Shown here one piece after another: positions 25,740-34,798 of a stretch of 62,473 bases of DNA. The stretch's first letter is position 1, and every line of letters begins with the position of its first letter. Both the position numbers and the translations under genes were made by a program. The stretch covers positions 1 through 62,473 of the forward strand of contig JAEXRM010000112.1 in assembly GCA_023440865.1 (NCBI GenBank), read 5' to 3'. This DNA comes from Bacillota bacterium. Lineage in GTDB: Bacteria > Bacillota > Clostridia > DSM-8532. Under the pieces are notes generated by a model. It made no database searches and had not been told where the DNA came from. It was given only the letters and a program-made list of their open reading frames with translations.

Positions 25740-26766
25740 CGGTTGCATCGGATGTCATGATGCCGCCACCCCGGGCCTTTGCGCGGTACATGGCGCCATC
25801 CGCGCGGGCGAACAGCGCCTCCATCGTCTCCTCGTTCCTCGGGGCGGCAATGCCCATGCTGATGCCGATCGGGTTCCCATCAGGATCATGCATGCCCCGA
25901 ATCGACGCAATCAGCCGCTGGGCCAACTCCTCGGCGGCTGACGGCGCGGTCTCCGGCAGAATGGCCATGAACTCGTCCCCACCCCAGCGCCCGACCACAT
26001 CGGTGGAACGCGCGATCTGCACCAGGCCGCCGGCCACCTGGCAAAGCACTTCGTCACCGGCGGCATGACCAAGTCGGTCATTGATGCGCTTGAATCCGTC
26101 GATATCAAAAAACAGCACGGAGAAAAGGCTACCGTAGCGCTTGAACCGCTGCAGCTCGGCCTCGAGCACCTCGTCAAGCCTTGTGCGCGAGGCGATGCCG
26201 GTCAGCCGATCGGTATTGGCGACCTTGGACAACTCCAGATAGGCTTCCTGCAAGGTTCTCGTCCGACGCTTCAGCAACCGCTCAAAGCTGCGCAGCCGGT
26301 CCTCGAGCTCCTTGAGCGGATATGCCTCCCCTTCGCCGTGGATCTGGGTCGGCAAGGAGATATGGTCATGAAAAAGACGCAGTCCATCCGGCCCTTCCGC
26401 AAAAACCAGGCTCATGCGCAGGCCGTTGAAACGCACCGCCTGGTCAACGATGACCGTTGACAGATCCAGGATCGCCATGACAACGGCGGACTGCGGCGTC
26501 AGGACTTGCACGGCGAGCTCGCGGATGTCCCAGGTGAACCTCTCCGGCGCATCGTGGATGTCCCGTTCGAACAGCGCGAGTTCACGCTGCTGCGATAAGC
26601 CGCCGCGCGAGGCGTTATCTCCGCCGGCGGGAAAGGCGAACTCATCGATGCCGGTGCCGAAGCCTGTCACGGCCCCGTCCATCATGGCGCGGATGCCGTC
26701 GAGGCTGCGCTGGCCCAGCCATGCTTCGAGAAAGCGATGAAATGCTTCAAGATACCGATCTGGCAT
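25732..26766 (-). CDS. Diguanylate cyclase with N-terminal SnoaL-like domain
   Basis: A 344-residue soluble protein. The C-terminal GGDEF domain has an intact active site (GRWGGDEFMAIL, GGDEF at 262-266) and a product-inhibition I-site RSTD at 253-256, exactly five residues upstream, so it should make c-di-GMP and be feedback-inhibited. The N-terminal ~150 residues resemble the SnoaL/NTF2-like domains that precede GGDEF in several Bacillota proteins and would bind an unknown small ligand; a short coiled coil (LEDRLRSFERLLKRRTRTLQ) links the two. It is a likely source of the messenger read by the riboswitch at 21.2 kb. Confidence 0.9.
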   Translation of the reverse strand: MPDRYLEAFHRFLEAWLGQRSLDGIRAMMDGAVTGFGTGIDEFAFPAGGDNASRGGLSQQRELALFERDIHDAPERFTWDIRELAVQVLTPQSAVVMAILDLSTVIVDQAVRFNGLRMSLVFAEGPDGLRLFHDHISLPTQIHGEGEAYPLKELEDRLRSFERLLKRRTRTLQEAYLELSKVANTDRLTGIASRTRLDEVLEAELQRFKRYGSLFSVLFFDIDGFKRINDRLGHAAGDEVLCQVAGGLVQIARSTDVVGRWGGDEFMAILPETAPSAAEELAQRLIASIRGMHDPDGNPIGISMGIAAPRNEETMEALFARADGAMYRAKARGGGIMTSDATVT

Positions 26767-26951
26767 GCCTTCCTCCTTCTTCCCATCCTATGATATGCCC
26801 TTTTGCCTTTTTTTCCAATCCGGTTTTGTTCAGCAGTTGGTGTATGCGGTGTGGTAATATCAAGGAGTTGGTATCCGGCGGATATCCGAATGGCCGGAAT
26901 CGCAAGGTCCGCCCGGCGGAACACGGACGACTCGCCTGCAGGAGGCCTGCC

Positions 26952-27692
26952 ATGAATGAACCGCACGCACATCCCGATCCGATCGCCGTACTGCAGTCCA
27001 TCATCGACCACTCCCGGCGCATCGTGTTCTTTGGCGGAGCCGGGGTCTCGACCGAAAGCGGCATCCCGGATTTCCGCAGTGCAAGGGGATTGTTCCGCGA
27101 CGGGACAATCCTGTCTCCCGAACAGGTTCTTTCTGCCGAAACCCTCGAGGCGGATCCCGCACGATTTTTTGCGTTCTACCGCCAGCACCTCGTTTTTCCC
27201 GATGCGCGGCCCAACAAGGCCCATCAGGCGCTGGCCGCGATGGAACGTGCGGGCAGGCTGCTCGGCGTGATCACCCAGAACATCGACGGACTGCACCAGG
27301 CGGCGGGGAGCCGCGAGGTCGTCGAGCTGCACGGATCCCTGCGCCACAACAGCTGCATCCGCTGCGGCCTGCAGTATGGGGCCGACCATGTGATCAAGGC
27401 GGACGGCATCCCGCACTGCGTGTGCGGCGGCATGGTTCGTCCCGACATCGTGCTGTACGGCGAATCCCTCGAGCCCTTCACCCTGCGCAAGGCACGCCGC
27501 ATGGTCATGGACGCGGAAGTGCTCATCGTGGGCGGTACGTCGCTTGTCGTCCATCCGGCGGCTGGATTGCTCCGGTATTACGAAGGCCGGCATCTCGTGC
27601 TCATCAACCGCGATCCGACGCCACACGACGACGCGGCGCAGCTGATCATCCGCGAACCCATCGGCGAAGTGCTCGGCAACCTGCGGATCTGA
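26952..27692 (+). CDS. Sirtuin NAD-dependent protein deacylase
   Basis: A 246-residue Sir2-family enzyme that removes acyl groups from lysines using NAD and yields O-acetyl-ADP-ribose and nicotinamide. The NAD-binding motif GGAGVSTESGIPDFRS, TQNIDGLHQ, the catalytic His in ELHGSL and the zinc ligands CIRCG and CVCGG are all present, as is the late GGTSLVVHPAA motif. It lacks the class III Tyr/Arg pair in the region I would expect, so deacetylation is the simplest guess. GGAGG precedes the ATG at 26952; upstream in-frame codons cover the promoter region. It is divergent from the GGDEF gene. Confidence 0.93.
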   Translation: MNEPHAHPDPIAVLQSIIDHSRRIVFFGGAGVSTESGIPDFRSARGLFRDGTILSPEQVLSAETLEADPARFFAFYRQHLVFPDARPNKAHQALAAMERAGRLLGVITQNIDGLHQAAGSREVVELHGSLRHNSCIRCGLQYGADHVIKADGIPHCVCGGMVRPDIVLYGESLEPFTLRKARRMVMDAEVLIVGGTSLVVHPAAGLLRYYEGRHLVLINRDPTPHDDAAQLIIREPIGEVLGNLRI

Positions 27693-27729
27693 ACGAAATC
27701 CGGCATGCCGCGGCAGATGTCCCCTGCCG

Positions 27730-27780
27730 GGAAAGGACAGGCCCACGAAACCGTAGCCGGTTCCGAGGCCCGTCCTTTCC
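27730..27780. terminator. Hairpin between convergent sirtuin and chemoreceptor genes
   Basis: GGAAAGGAC (27730-27738) pairs with GTCCTTTCC (27772-27780), continued by GGCC/GGCC after one mismatch and by an inner AACCG/CGGTT stem. It sits between two convergent genes and is symmetrical, so it may stop transcription from both sides, although a T-run is missing. Confidence 0.6.
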
Positions 27781-27848
27781 ATCACCTGGGGGCTCACACG
27801 CTGCTGCATGGGGGGACCGCACGAGGTCCGACGGACACCGCCGGCAGG

Positions 27849-29630
27849 CTACACCTGGAACTTGCGGACGGATGCAAGCAGTGCGTCGGTGTGATGCCGA
27901 ATGGTCTGCGTCCGGTCAAGGATCTGGCCGGCCATGCCGCTGATGTCGCTGCTGCGGGCGGCGATGCCGTTTGTGCTTTCCGCCTGTTCGTTCGTGGCGC
28001 TGGTAACCTCGCCGAGCGCCCGGACCACGGTTTGGATGGACGCGGTCAACTCCTCGCTTGTCGCGGAGAAATCGGTGACCATGTCGCTGACCGTCTGCGC
28101 GTCCTCGTTGTACTGGTCGCCGATCTTGACCATGCGGTCATAATCGGCGATGACCGGACCGTTGATGAAGTCGAGCATCTTCTGCGCACCTTCGTTGAGG
28201 TGCTGCACGGCAGCGACGACGACATCCGTGATGCCGCGAATCTGGCTGACCGCACGGCTTGAGTCTTCCGCGAGCTTGCGGATCTCGTCCGCGACCACTG
28301 CGAACCCGCGCCCGCTTTCCCCCGCGCGGGCAGCCTCGATGGCGGCGTTGAGCGCCAGCAGGTTCGTCTGGCCGGTGATCGACAGGATGGTGTCGGAAAG
28401 CAGCCGGATCTGTGCGACATCGGATGTCTTCCTGATCGCCTCGACCATCTCCTTGCGGGAGTTCTCATAGATATCGACCGTTTCGCGCCGTGACTGGATG
28501 ACCTGCTGTTTCATCTCTTCCGCCCGGTTGCGGATGCCGATGGCGCTTTCCGCGCCGTCGGCCGCTTTCACGGCAATGCTTTCGGAGGCCGTCTCGATCT
28601 CCTCCGCCGTATGGCGCATGTTCGTAACGGAAGCCGCGGTCTCTTCCGTTCCGGCCGATATCTGTTCGGTCGCCGCGGAGACCTCCCTGATCTTGCCGTT
28701 TAGATCGGTCATGCGCTTGTTCGTGTCCACGACCGCCTCTCCGACGGCAGTGCCGCTCTGGGTGATGGTATGGATGATGTCCCGCATGGTGGCGCGCATT
28801 TCGGTCACGGCCCGGACGAGCACCCCGGTCTCGTCGCGGCTGGTCGCATACCGCCCGGAATGGGGCATCTCCTGACTGAAATCGCCTCCGGCCATCACGT
28901 CAAGGTACGCGGCCGTTGCGGCGACTGGTCTGGCGATTCGGCCGCCGAACCACCAGGACACGAAGCCCATGGCGACGGTGGCGATGAGGGAGGCGATCAC
29001 CATCGCGGTGAGCCTCCGGGTCAGGTCAGCGCGCTGCTCCGCCTGGGCGTCGGCCACGAGCTTTTGCAGGTCATCGACATAGTTGCCTGTGCCGACAACC
29101 CATTGAAACGGTTCGTACGCGAGCGAGTAGCCGCGTTTCGGCGCCGCCTCCGTCTCGCCCGCCCGCGGGAACCAGTAGTCGGTAAAGCCGCCACCCTCCT
29201 GTTTGCCCGCCTTGAGGATCTCCTGGATGAGATATTTTCCATTCACGTCCTGGGCGTTGAAACGGTTGGTCCCCTCCGTCTTGTTGCCCAGCAGCACGAC
29301 GTTCAGGCCATCGTATGTATCCGCCCAGAAATACCCGTCCTGGTTGTACCGAAGCAGGCGCAGCATGTCCGCGGCCGCCTTCTTCGCCTCATCCATGCTC
29401 ATGCGTCCGTCATCCGCGGCCTGTCGGTACTGGTCGATCATGCTGACCGCAACCTCGACCTGCGCCTTGATGTAGGCGTCATAGTCCTTGATGAGCACGG
29501 ACTCGACGCTTTCGATGCCCTGACGTCCCATACCCAGCAGACTAGTCACGGAAACCGCCCCCATGACGAGAAACAGGACCACAAGCGACACACCGGACAA
29601 CAGCAGGATCTTGTTGGCAATCCGTTTCAT
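27849..29630 (-). CDS. Methyl-accepting chemotaxis protein with single Cache domain
   Basis: A 593-residue chemoreceptor. A first membrane segment (about 8-30) is followed by an extracellular single Cache domain (DGYFWADTYDGLNVVLLG, then GGFTDYWFPRAGE and PFQWVVGTGNYVDDL), a second membrane segment near 205-225, HAMP, and a cytoplasmic signalling domain with the hairpin tip sequence LLALNAAIEAARAGESGRGF. It would signal to a CheA/CheW complex; no other che gene is in the window. The start at 29630 gives MKRIANKILLLSGVS, with GGGG upstream. Confidence 0.92.
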   Translation of the reverse strand: MKRIANKILLLSGVSLVVLFLVMGAVSVTSLLGMGRQGIESVESVLIKDYDAYIKAQVEVAVSMIDQYRQAADDGRMSMDEAKKAAADMLRLLRYNQDGYFWADTYDGLNVVLLGNKTEGTNRFNAQDVNGKYLIQEILKAGKQEGGGFTDYWFPRAGETEAAPKRGYSLAYEPFQWVVGTGNYVDDLQKLVADAQAEQRADLTRRLTAMVIASLIATVAMGFVSWWFGGRIARPVAATAAYLDVMAGGDFSQEMPHSGRYATSRDETGVLVRAVTEMRATMRDIIHTITQSGTAVGEAVVDTNKRMTDLNGKIREVSAATEQISAGTEETAASVTNMRHTAEEIETASESIAVKAADGAESAIGIRNRAEEMKQQVIQSRRETVDIYENSRKEMVEAIRKTSDVAQIRLLSDTILSITGQTNLLALNAAIEAARAGESGRGFAVVADEIRKLAEDSSRAVSQIRGITDVVVAAVQHLNEGAQKMLDFINGPVIADYDRMVKIGDQYNEDAQTVSDMVTDFSATSEELTASIQTVVRALGEVTSATNEQAESTNGIAARSSDISGMAGQILDRTQTIRHHTDALLASVRKFQV

Positions 29631-29874
29631 TTGCTTCCCCCCACACTGCTCATCGCATGTCTTCATCGTGCGTTCGCATGGCACGATTCCCACAAGTCGT
29701 CCTTACCACCAACCCGTCATGACAATCCACAAATTGGCGGCATGATGTTTTTCCGCCAGCGAAGCCCGCATCATGACTGAGCTTGCGACAGCGCCACAGT
29801 GGCCGGAGGATGACCGTTCTTCCGCCGGACACGGCGCATCGCCACTCGACGTGCGAAATGTCGGCCGCATTGGG

Positions 29875-29880
29875 TATAAT
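29875..29880 (+). promoter_or_regulatory. -10 box for the macrodomain gene
   Basis: A perfect TATAAT lies 56 bases before the start at 29937. A matching -35 is not evident. The 300-base region between the divergent chemoreceptor and macrodomain genes holds no other supported feature. Confidence 0.45.
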
Positions 29881-29936
29881 CAATCCGTACGCATTGCGAA
29901 AAGGGTAGAACCAAGCCCGCAAAGGAGGCCTTCTCC

Positions 29937-31100
29937 ATGCCGCTTTCCATCATCCGGAACGATCTGGTGAGCATGAACACGGACGCCATCGTCAACGCGG
30001 CGAACACACGTCTGGAGCAGGGAGGCGGAGTCTGTGGCGCCATTTTCACGGCTGCGGGCGCGCAGGACATGCAGGCCGCCTGCGATGCGATCGGTCGCTG
30101 CGACACCGGTGATGCCGTCATCACCCCCGGATTCCGGCTGCCGGCCCGGTTTGTCATTCATGCGGCCGGCCCCGTCTGGCAGGGCGGTTCGCATGGCGAG
30201 GAGCTGCAGCTGCGCAGCTGTTATCTGCGCGCCCTGGCTCTGGCGGCGCGCGCCGGATGCGCCAGCATCGCGTTTCCGCTGCTTTCGTCCGGCATCTACG
30301 GGTATCCGCGGGAAGCCGCATTCGATGTCGCCCTTTCGGCCGTCGGCACCTTCCTGCGAGACCCCGCCGCCGCCGTGAAGCCGGGCGAGGTGCCGCTCCC
30401 CCCCGAAGCGGGTGACATGCAGGTCACGCTGGTTCTGTTCGACAGCAGCGCGACCGGGGTGGCGGACGCACGGATGACAGCCATCACCCGGTATGTCGAC
30501 GACCATTTCGCCACGGAGGTGACACAGGCGGACATTGACCACCGTCTGCGAGAGACAGGCTCCGGGGGCCGGAAGGCGGGCCGGATGCCGCGCAAGGCAT
30601 CCTACCCGCCGCAGGAAGGCCTGGACGGCCCGCCGCAGGAAGGCCTGGCGCAGATGGCGGAGTTCATGGACGCCGAGGCCCAGCCCAGATTAATTGAGAT
30701 CGCGGAGCACAAGCGCGCGTATCCGGCGGATGACCGGCTTGAACACCTCGTCCGGCAACCTGCCGCTTCCTTCGCCCAGCATCTGCTGCATCTCATCGAC
30801 CAGAAGGGCATGTCGGACGTGGATGCATACCGGCGGGCCAACATCGATCGCAGGCTTTTCTCGAAGATCCGCAGCCGGAAGGACTATGCGCCGAAGAAGT
30901 CCACGGCGGTCGCGTTCGCGATCGCATTGGGACTCGACCTGACGGAAACCGGAGACCTGCTTGCGCGCGCCGGCTTCGCCCTCTCGAGCAGCAGTCGCGC
31001 CGACCTGATCGTGCAGTACTGCATCGAGCAGGGCATCCGCGACATCAACGAGGTCAACCGATATCTGTTCCATTTCGGCCAACCGCTGCTCGGCGCCTGA
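29937..31100 (+). CDS. Macrodomain protein with C-terminal HTH-like domain
   Basis: A 387-residue protein. Residues 1-175 are a macrodomain of the MacroD/YmdB type (TDAIVNAANTRLEQGGGVCG, FPLLSSGIYGYP), which binds or hydrolyses ADP-ribose derivatives. A proline-rich linker carries a duplicated PPQEGL, encoded by a ~20-bp DNA repeat spaced 27 bases. The last ~115 residues are all helical and read like a Cro/C1-type helix-turn-helix (DAYRRANIDRRLFSKIRSRK, then KSTAVAFAIALGLDLTETGDLLARAG). This suggests an ADP-ribose-responsive DNA- or protein-binding module; the HTH call is inference. AAAGGAGG supports the start. It heads a run of three same-strand genes. Confidence 0.87.
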   Translation: MPLSIIRNDLVSMNTDAIVNAANTRLEQGGGVCGAIFTAAGAQDMQAACDAIGRCDTGDAVITPGFRLPARFVIHAAGPVWQGGSHGEELQLRSCYLRALALAARAGCASIAFPLLSSGIYGYPREAAFDVALSAVGTFLRDPAAAVKPGEVPLPPEAGDMQVTLVLFDSSATGVADARMTAITRYVDDHFATEVTQADIDHRLRETGSGGRKAGRMPRKASYPPQEGLDGPPQEGLAQMAEFMDAEAQPRLIEIAEHKRAYPADDRLEHLVRQPAASFAQHLLHLIDQKGMSDVDAYRRANIDRRLFSKIRSRKDYAPKKSTAVAFAIALGLDLTETGDLLARAGFALSSSSRADLIVQYCIEQGIRDINEVNRYLFHFGQPLLGA

Positions 31101-31184
31101 TGCCCGCCCATGAAGATGCCTTCGGCCACCGGTGAAGGCGCTCATGGTCCCGGTGTCGAACCCCGGAACCTGGCGGAGGAATCC

Positions 31185-32678
31185 ATGAGCACGTTTGAAC
31201 CGCTTCATCACATATTCGAAGCATCCCTCGCCTGCTTGCCCCCGGAACGGGCCGAACCGGAACGGGTCCATGCCGAGGGCGTCGCCGCGTGCGCCGTACG
31301 TCTTGCCGAGCTGCGTGGCGAGGATCCCCCATTGGCGGAGGCCGCGGCGCTGCTGCACGACCTGGGCCGCGCCGTTTGCGGCGATGCGGAGAAAACCCAC
31401 GGGCGCACAGGTGCCGCATGGCTCGCGCCGCAACTCGGGGCGGCGGGGGTGCCACCCGTCGGGACGCGTGACCGCCTGTTGCGCGCCATCCGCCGGCACG
31501 GACGCAAGAGCCGTGTGGACGATACCCTCACGGAGCTGCTCAAGGATGCGGATGTCTGGCAGTTGTCCAGGCAGGGTGGGTCGTTCGCATCCGGCTCACC
31601 CAGGGCGGTGAGGCTGCTGGTGACCGAGCAGCAGCTCGCATGCGGCAGCGCCGATCCGATGGCCGGGTGGCCCGCACCCGAATCACCCGGCCGCATCGCC
31701 GGGGGGCTGCGCCATGACTGTCTGGCGTTCGCAGATGGATTGTCCGTTCTGATGGCCAACCACAGGCGCGGGATGCCCCCCGGGCGTCACGCCGTCCATG
31801 CCATCCGGCTGCAGGCGCGTGCCATGCATGCGTTGCTCGGCTTCCTGGCACCATGGCTGCACGGGAAACGGTATCGCCGGATGAGGAAGGCGGCCGGCGC
31901 CGTGCTGGACGCCACCGGACCGGTCCGCGACCTCGATGTGCTGACCCAGTGGCTGCAACTGTCATCCGGGAGCGTGCTGCGAAAACGGCGGGATCCGCTG
32001 CCTGACGCCTCGGGCATCCGGCACGGAGTATCCGTCAGGCCGCCTGAGGGCACGGGGAGCCGCCGCGGGGAACCCGACATGTCACCTGAAGCCGTGGCGC
32101 AAAGAGCCAGTGTGCCGAACAGAATTGCCGCAGAACGCGGCATCCGGCTGCGGAAGGCCATGGCGCACATCCGCTCCCTTGACGGGTCCCTGGCCCTGTT
32201 TACATCACCCGACCTGTTCCGCGAGCTCGACGACATGTCATCGGAGTCGTTCGCCGCATACCGCGACACGCTGGTGGCGGGCATACGCAGGCGCATGACT
32301 GCCGACGCCGCCCGCCTGGCGGATGCGGCACGGGCCAGGAAGGCCTGCCGCATTCCGGCACACGAGCGACACCGCCTCCGCATTCGCACGAAGCAAGCGC
32401 GCATCCTGCTCGAGTGCCTGTATGAGCATCCCCATGGCACTCATCCCCTTTTCTCCGCCCTCACATCCGCCCTCGCCGAGCTGTCCGCCCTGCTGGGGGC
32501 GCACCAGGACACGGTCGCGTGCTCACGCCTGCTCCATGACATGCTTGAGAAGGAACGGAAGGACAAGCGGCGCAATGCGGACCTCCACGCGCGGTGGCGC
32601 TCGCATTGCACAAAGCAGGCAACGCGGCTCGCACACAGGGTGCCGGCCGCCTGCTTCGCGATCCGCAAGCTATTCTGA
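31185..32678 (+). CDS. HD-domain/CHAD-domain protein
   Basis: A 497-residue protein. The N-terminal ~170 residues are a small HD domain (RVHAEGVAACAVRLAELRG, ALLHDLGRAVCGD), suggesting a metal-dependent phosphohydrolase. The rest is a CHAD domain, helical and crowded with His, Arg and Lys (ARAMHALLGFL, KRYRRMRKAAG, RHRLRIRTKQARILLECLY). CHAD domains bind polyphosphate. The fusion would fit a polyphosphate- or nucleotide-linked hydrolase. GGAGG precedes the ATG at 31185, which lies 84 bases after the macrodomain gene. Confidence 0.82.
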   Translation: MSTFEPLHHIFEASLACLPPERAEPERVHAEGVAACAVRLAELRGEDPPLAEAAALLHDLGRAVCGDAEKTHGRTGAAWLAPQLGAAGVPPVGTRDRLLRAIRRHGRKSRVDDTLTELLKDADVWQLSRQGGSFASGSPRAVRLLVTEQQLACGSADPMAGWPAPESPGRIAGGLRHDCLAFADGLSVLMANHRRGMPPGRHAVHAIRLQARAMHALLGFLAPWLHGKRYRRMRKAAGAVLDATGPVRDLDVLTQWLQLSSGSVLRKRRDPLPDASGIRHGVSVRPPEGTGSRRGEPDMSPEAVAQRASVPNRIAAERGIRLRKAMAHIRSLDGSLALFTSPDLFRELDDMSSESFAAYRDTLVAGIRRRMTADAARLADAARARKACRIPAHERHRLRIRTKQARILLECLYEHPHGTHPLFSALTSALAELSALLGAHQDTVACSRLLHDMLEKERKDKRRNADLHARWRSHCTKQATRLAHRVPAACFAIRKLF

Positions 32679-32859
32679 CGCTTTCATCCATGCCTGTCGG
32701 AAGCGCTGTGCCTGACCGGCGGCGTTTGGGCACTTCCGCGAGATGTCGCATGCCGGGCGACCACGGTCTGTCCGAAGCCTGCTATGCTCAGGTCAGAAGC
32801 CGGCACGACGATCCGACAGGATGACGAGGCCGGCATGATGGAAAGCGAGGTGGCTTCAT

Positions 32860-33606
32860 ATGGCAACCACTGGTAAGGAAACCGAACTTCCGCTGTGCGG
32901 CACGCTTCTTGACGACATGGACCCGCCGGCGGCCCCCGGGCGGACCGAACTGGTCTTCATCCTCGACCGCAGCGGCTCGATGGCGGGTCTTGAGAGCGAC
33001 ACCATCGGCGGATACAATGCCATGCTGCGCCGGCAACGGGAGGAACCGGGCGAGGCGACCGTCACCACGGTGCTCTTCAGTGACGGGCATGAACTGCTCC
33101 ACGACCGCATCGACCTCCGCGCCATCCGTCCCCTCACGGAGCAGGAATACCAGGTTGGCGGATGCACGGCCCTGCTCGATACGATCGGCCATGCCATCGG
33201 AAAACTCATGAACGTGCAGCGTCACACCGATGCGCGACACAGGGCGGGTCGGGTGCTGTTCGTCATCACGACCGACGGGCTTGAGAACGCGAGCCGCGAA
33301 TTCACACAGGCCCAGATCCGCACGTTGGTGGAGCGGCAAAAGGCCGAATGCGGCTGGGAGTTCCTCTTCCTCGGCGCGAACATCGACGCCATCGACACGG
33401 CGAAGCAGTTCGGCATCCATGCGAGCCGGGCGGTCAACTACAACGCGGATCCCCGGGGCCTGCAGGTGAGCTATGACACGCTCTGCGAGGCGGTCAGCGA
33501 GTTCCGGTCCTGCGGTGTCGTGGCGGAGGATTGGAAGGCCCCCATCGAATCGGACCATATGGCCCGCAGCCGCAAGACGAAACGATACGGCATGGGGAAT
33601 GCCTGA
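32860..33606 (+). CDS. Small vWA-domain protein
   Basis: A 248-residue cytosolic vWA protein. The metal-ion-dependent adhesion site is intact: DRSGSM near residue 36, a Thr in GGCTALLDTI and an Asp in ITTDGLENAS. It has no signal peptide and ends in a basic tail. Similar small vWA proteins are seen near TerD-type stress genes and near phosphatases or ATPases; here the upstream neighbours are HD-CHAD and macrodomain genes. GAGG precedes the start. Its role is unknown. Confidence 0.85.
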   Translation: MATTGKETELPLCGTLLDDMDPPAAPGRTELVFILDRSGSMAGLESDTIGGYNAMLRRQREEPGEATVTTVLFSDGHELLHDRIDLRAIRPLTEQEYQVGGCTALLDTIGHAIGKLMNVQRHTDARHRAGRVLFVITTDGLENASREFTQAQIRTLVERQKAECGWEFLFLGANIDAIDTAKQFGIHASRAVNYNADPRGLQVSYDTLCEAVSEFRSCGVVAEDWKAPIESDHMARSRKTKRYGMGNA

Positions 33607-33630
33607 CCCCCGACCGGCGCGGCACGCCGC

Positions 33631-34530
33631 CTACAGCAACTCCCGGTAGCCTTGTGGCGACTGCCCGATGATCCGCTTGAAGGTCGTGGAGAAGTAATAG
33701 GGAGAGGAAAAGCCCAGGGTCGTGCCGATGGCCGCAACCGTCGAGGTGGAAGCGGCAAGCAGCTCGCATGCCTTTTGCATCCGCAGCCGGTTGTGGTATT
33801 CCACGGGCGAGTATCCGGTCGCGCTCCGGAACCGTCTCGAGAAATGGTACTTTGACAACCCCGCGTGCTCCGCCATGCGTTCGAGGGTGATGCTCCCGTT
33901 CACATGCTCAAGCAGAAAGCCGATGAGACGCTCCATGTCGAGTCCCCCTTCTCCCGGGGAACCCGGCATGCGGGCGTTCCGGCCGATGAACGCAAGAATC
34001 CGCTGTGCCTGGGCGGCCGCTTCGAGCAGGTTGCCCTGCGCATAACCGCCCCGCAGCATGGAGAACAGGTCCTGGAACCACGATGCAAGCACCGGGGAGT
34101 CACCTGTCGACAGAACGGGAGATTCGGCGGACAACCGCAGCTGGTCCGTCCAGGCACCCGCCAGTCGGCCGCGGTAGTGGATCCAGTACTTCGTCCAGGG
34201 ATTGCGGTCGTCCGCGCCATAGGAATGCGGCATGCCGGGCGGGCAGACGAACACGTCCCCCCTTCCGACGGGGTGGGTGCGTCCGCCCAGCTGCAGCCAG
34301 CCGGCGCCGTCGACGCAATAGATCAGCACATGGTCCTGCAGCACGCGTGCCTCGACGGCATGTCCCCAGGCGCGGATGTAGCAGCCCGCCCAGGTCGGCA
34401 GGAAAGAGGCAAGCGGCTCGTTCCGCTCCTCCTTGGCAAGCACATCCGGCGGAATGTACAAGGATATGGCCCGATATTCTCCCTTGCCTCCCGCACGCCC
34501 CGTATGGGCACGCACCGACTTTCCCTCCAT
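33631..34530 (-). CDS. AraC-family regulator with cupin domain
   Basis: A 299-residue regulator. The N-terminal half is an AraC-type cupin (GWLQLGGRTHPVGRGDVFVC, PHSYGADDRNPWTKYWIHY), which would bind a sugar. The C-terminal ~100 residues are the double helix-turn-helix (LERMAEHAGLSKYHFSRRF, VAAIGTTLGFSSPYYFSTTF, SPQGYRELL). GGAGG stands nine bases before the start. The gene is divergent from the beta-galactosidase gene, whose promoter has a good -10 and a poor -35, so it is most simply its sugar-responsive activator. Confidence 0.92.
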   Translation of the reverse strand: MEGKSVRAHTGRAGGKGEYRAISLYIPPDVLAKEERNEPLASFLPTWAGCYIRAWGHAVEARVLQDHVLIYCVDGAGWLQLGGRTHPVGRGDVFVCPPGMPHSYGADDRNPWTKYWIHYRGRLAGAWTDQLRLSAESPVLSTGDSPVLASWFQDLFSMLRGGYAQGNLLEAAAQAQRILAFIGRNARMPGSPGEGGLDMERLIGFLLEHVNGSITLERMAEHAGLSKYHFSRRFRSATGYSPVEYHNRLRMQKACELLAASTSTVAAIGTTLGFSSPYYFSTTFKRIIGQSPQGYRELL

Positions 34531-34670
34531 GATGCCTCCTGCGGCATGGCCGCGTCTGTGTCCGCCGGCCGCACCGGTTTCCGCCCGCTTCGTCCGTTCC
34601 GAGGCCGTCCCATGCCTCTCTGCTTTTGTATGGCAGCAATATCTTATATGGTATGGCGCAATCCCGCAAA

Positions 34671-34699
34671 TTCCGTTTTCACCCCGGAAGGCCTATACT
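34671..34699 (+). promoter_or_regulatory. lacZ: Probable activator-dependent promoter of the beta-galactosidase gene
   Basis: TATACT at 34694-34699 is a good -10. The hexamer 17 bases upstream, TTCCGT, is a poor -35. This fits dependence on the divergent AraC-family activator. Confidence 0.5.
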
Positions 34700-34798
34700 G
34701 GAAGAAAATCCGCGCCCTTTCCCACCGGATGCCAATGGGTCGGAAGGGCAGTAAAACGAAAAGCCGCAGCCGCCTCCGGCATGCGGCGGGAGCGTGCC

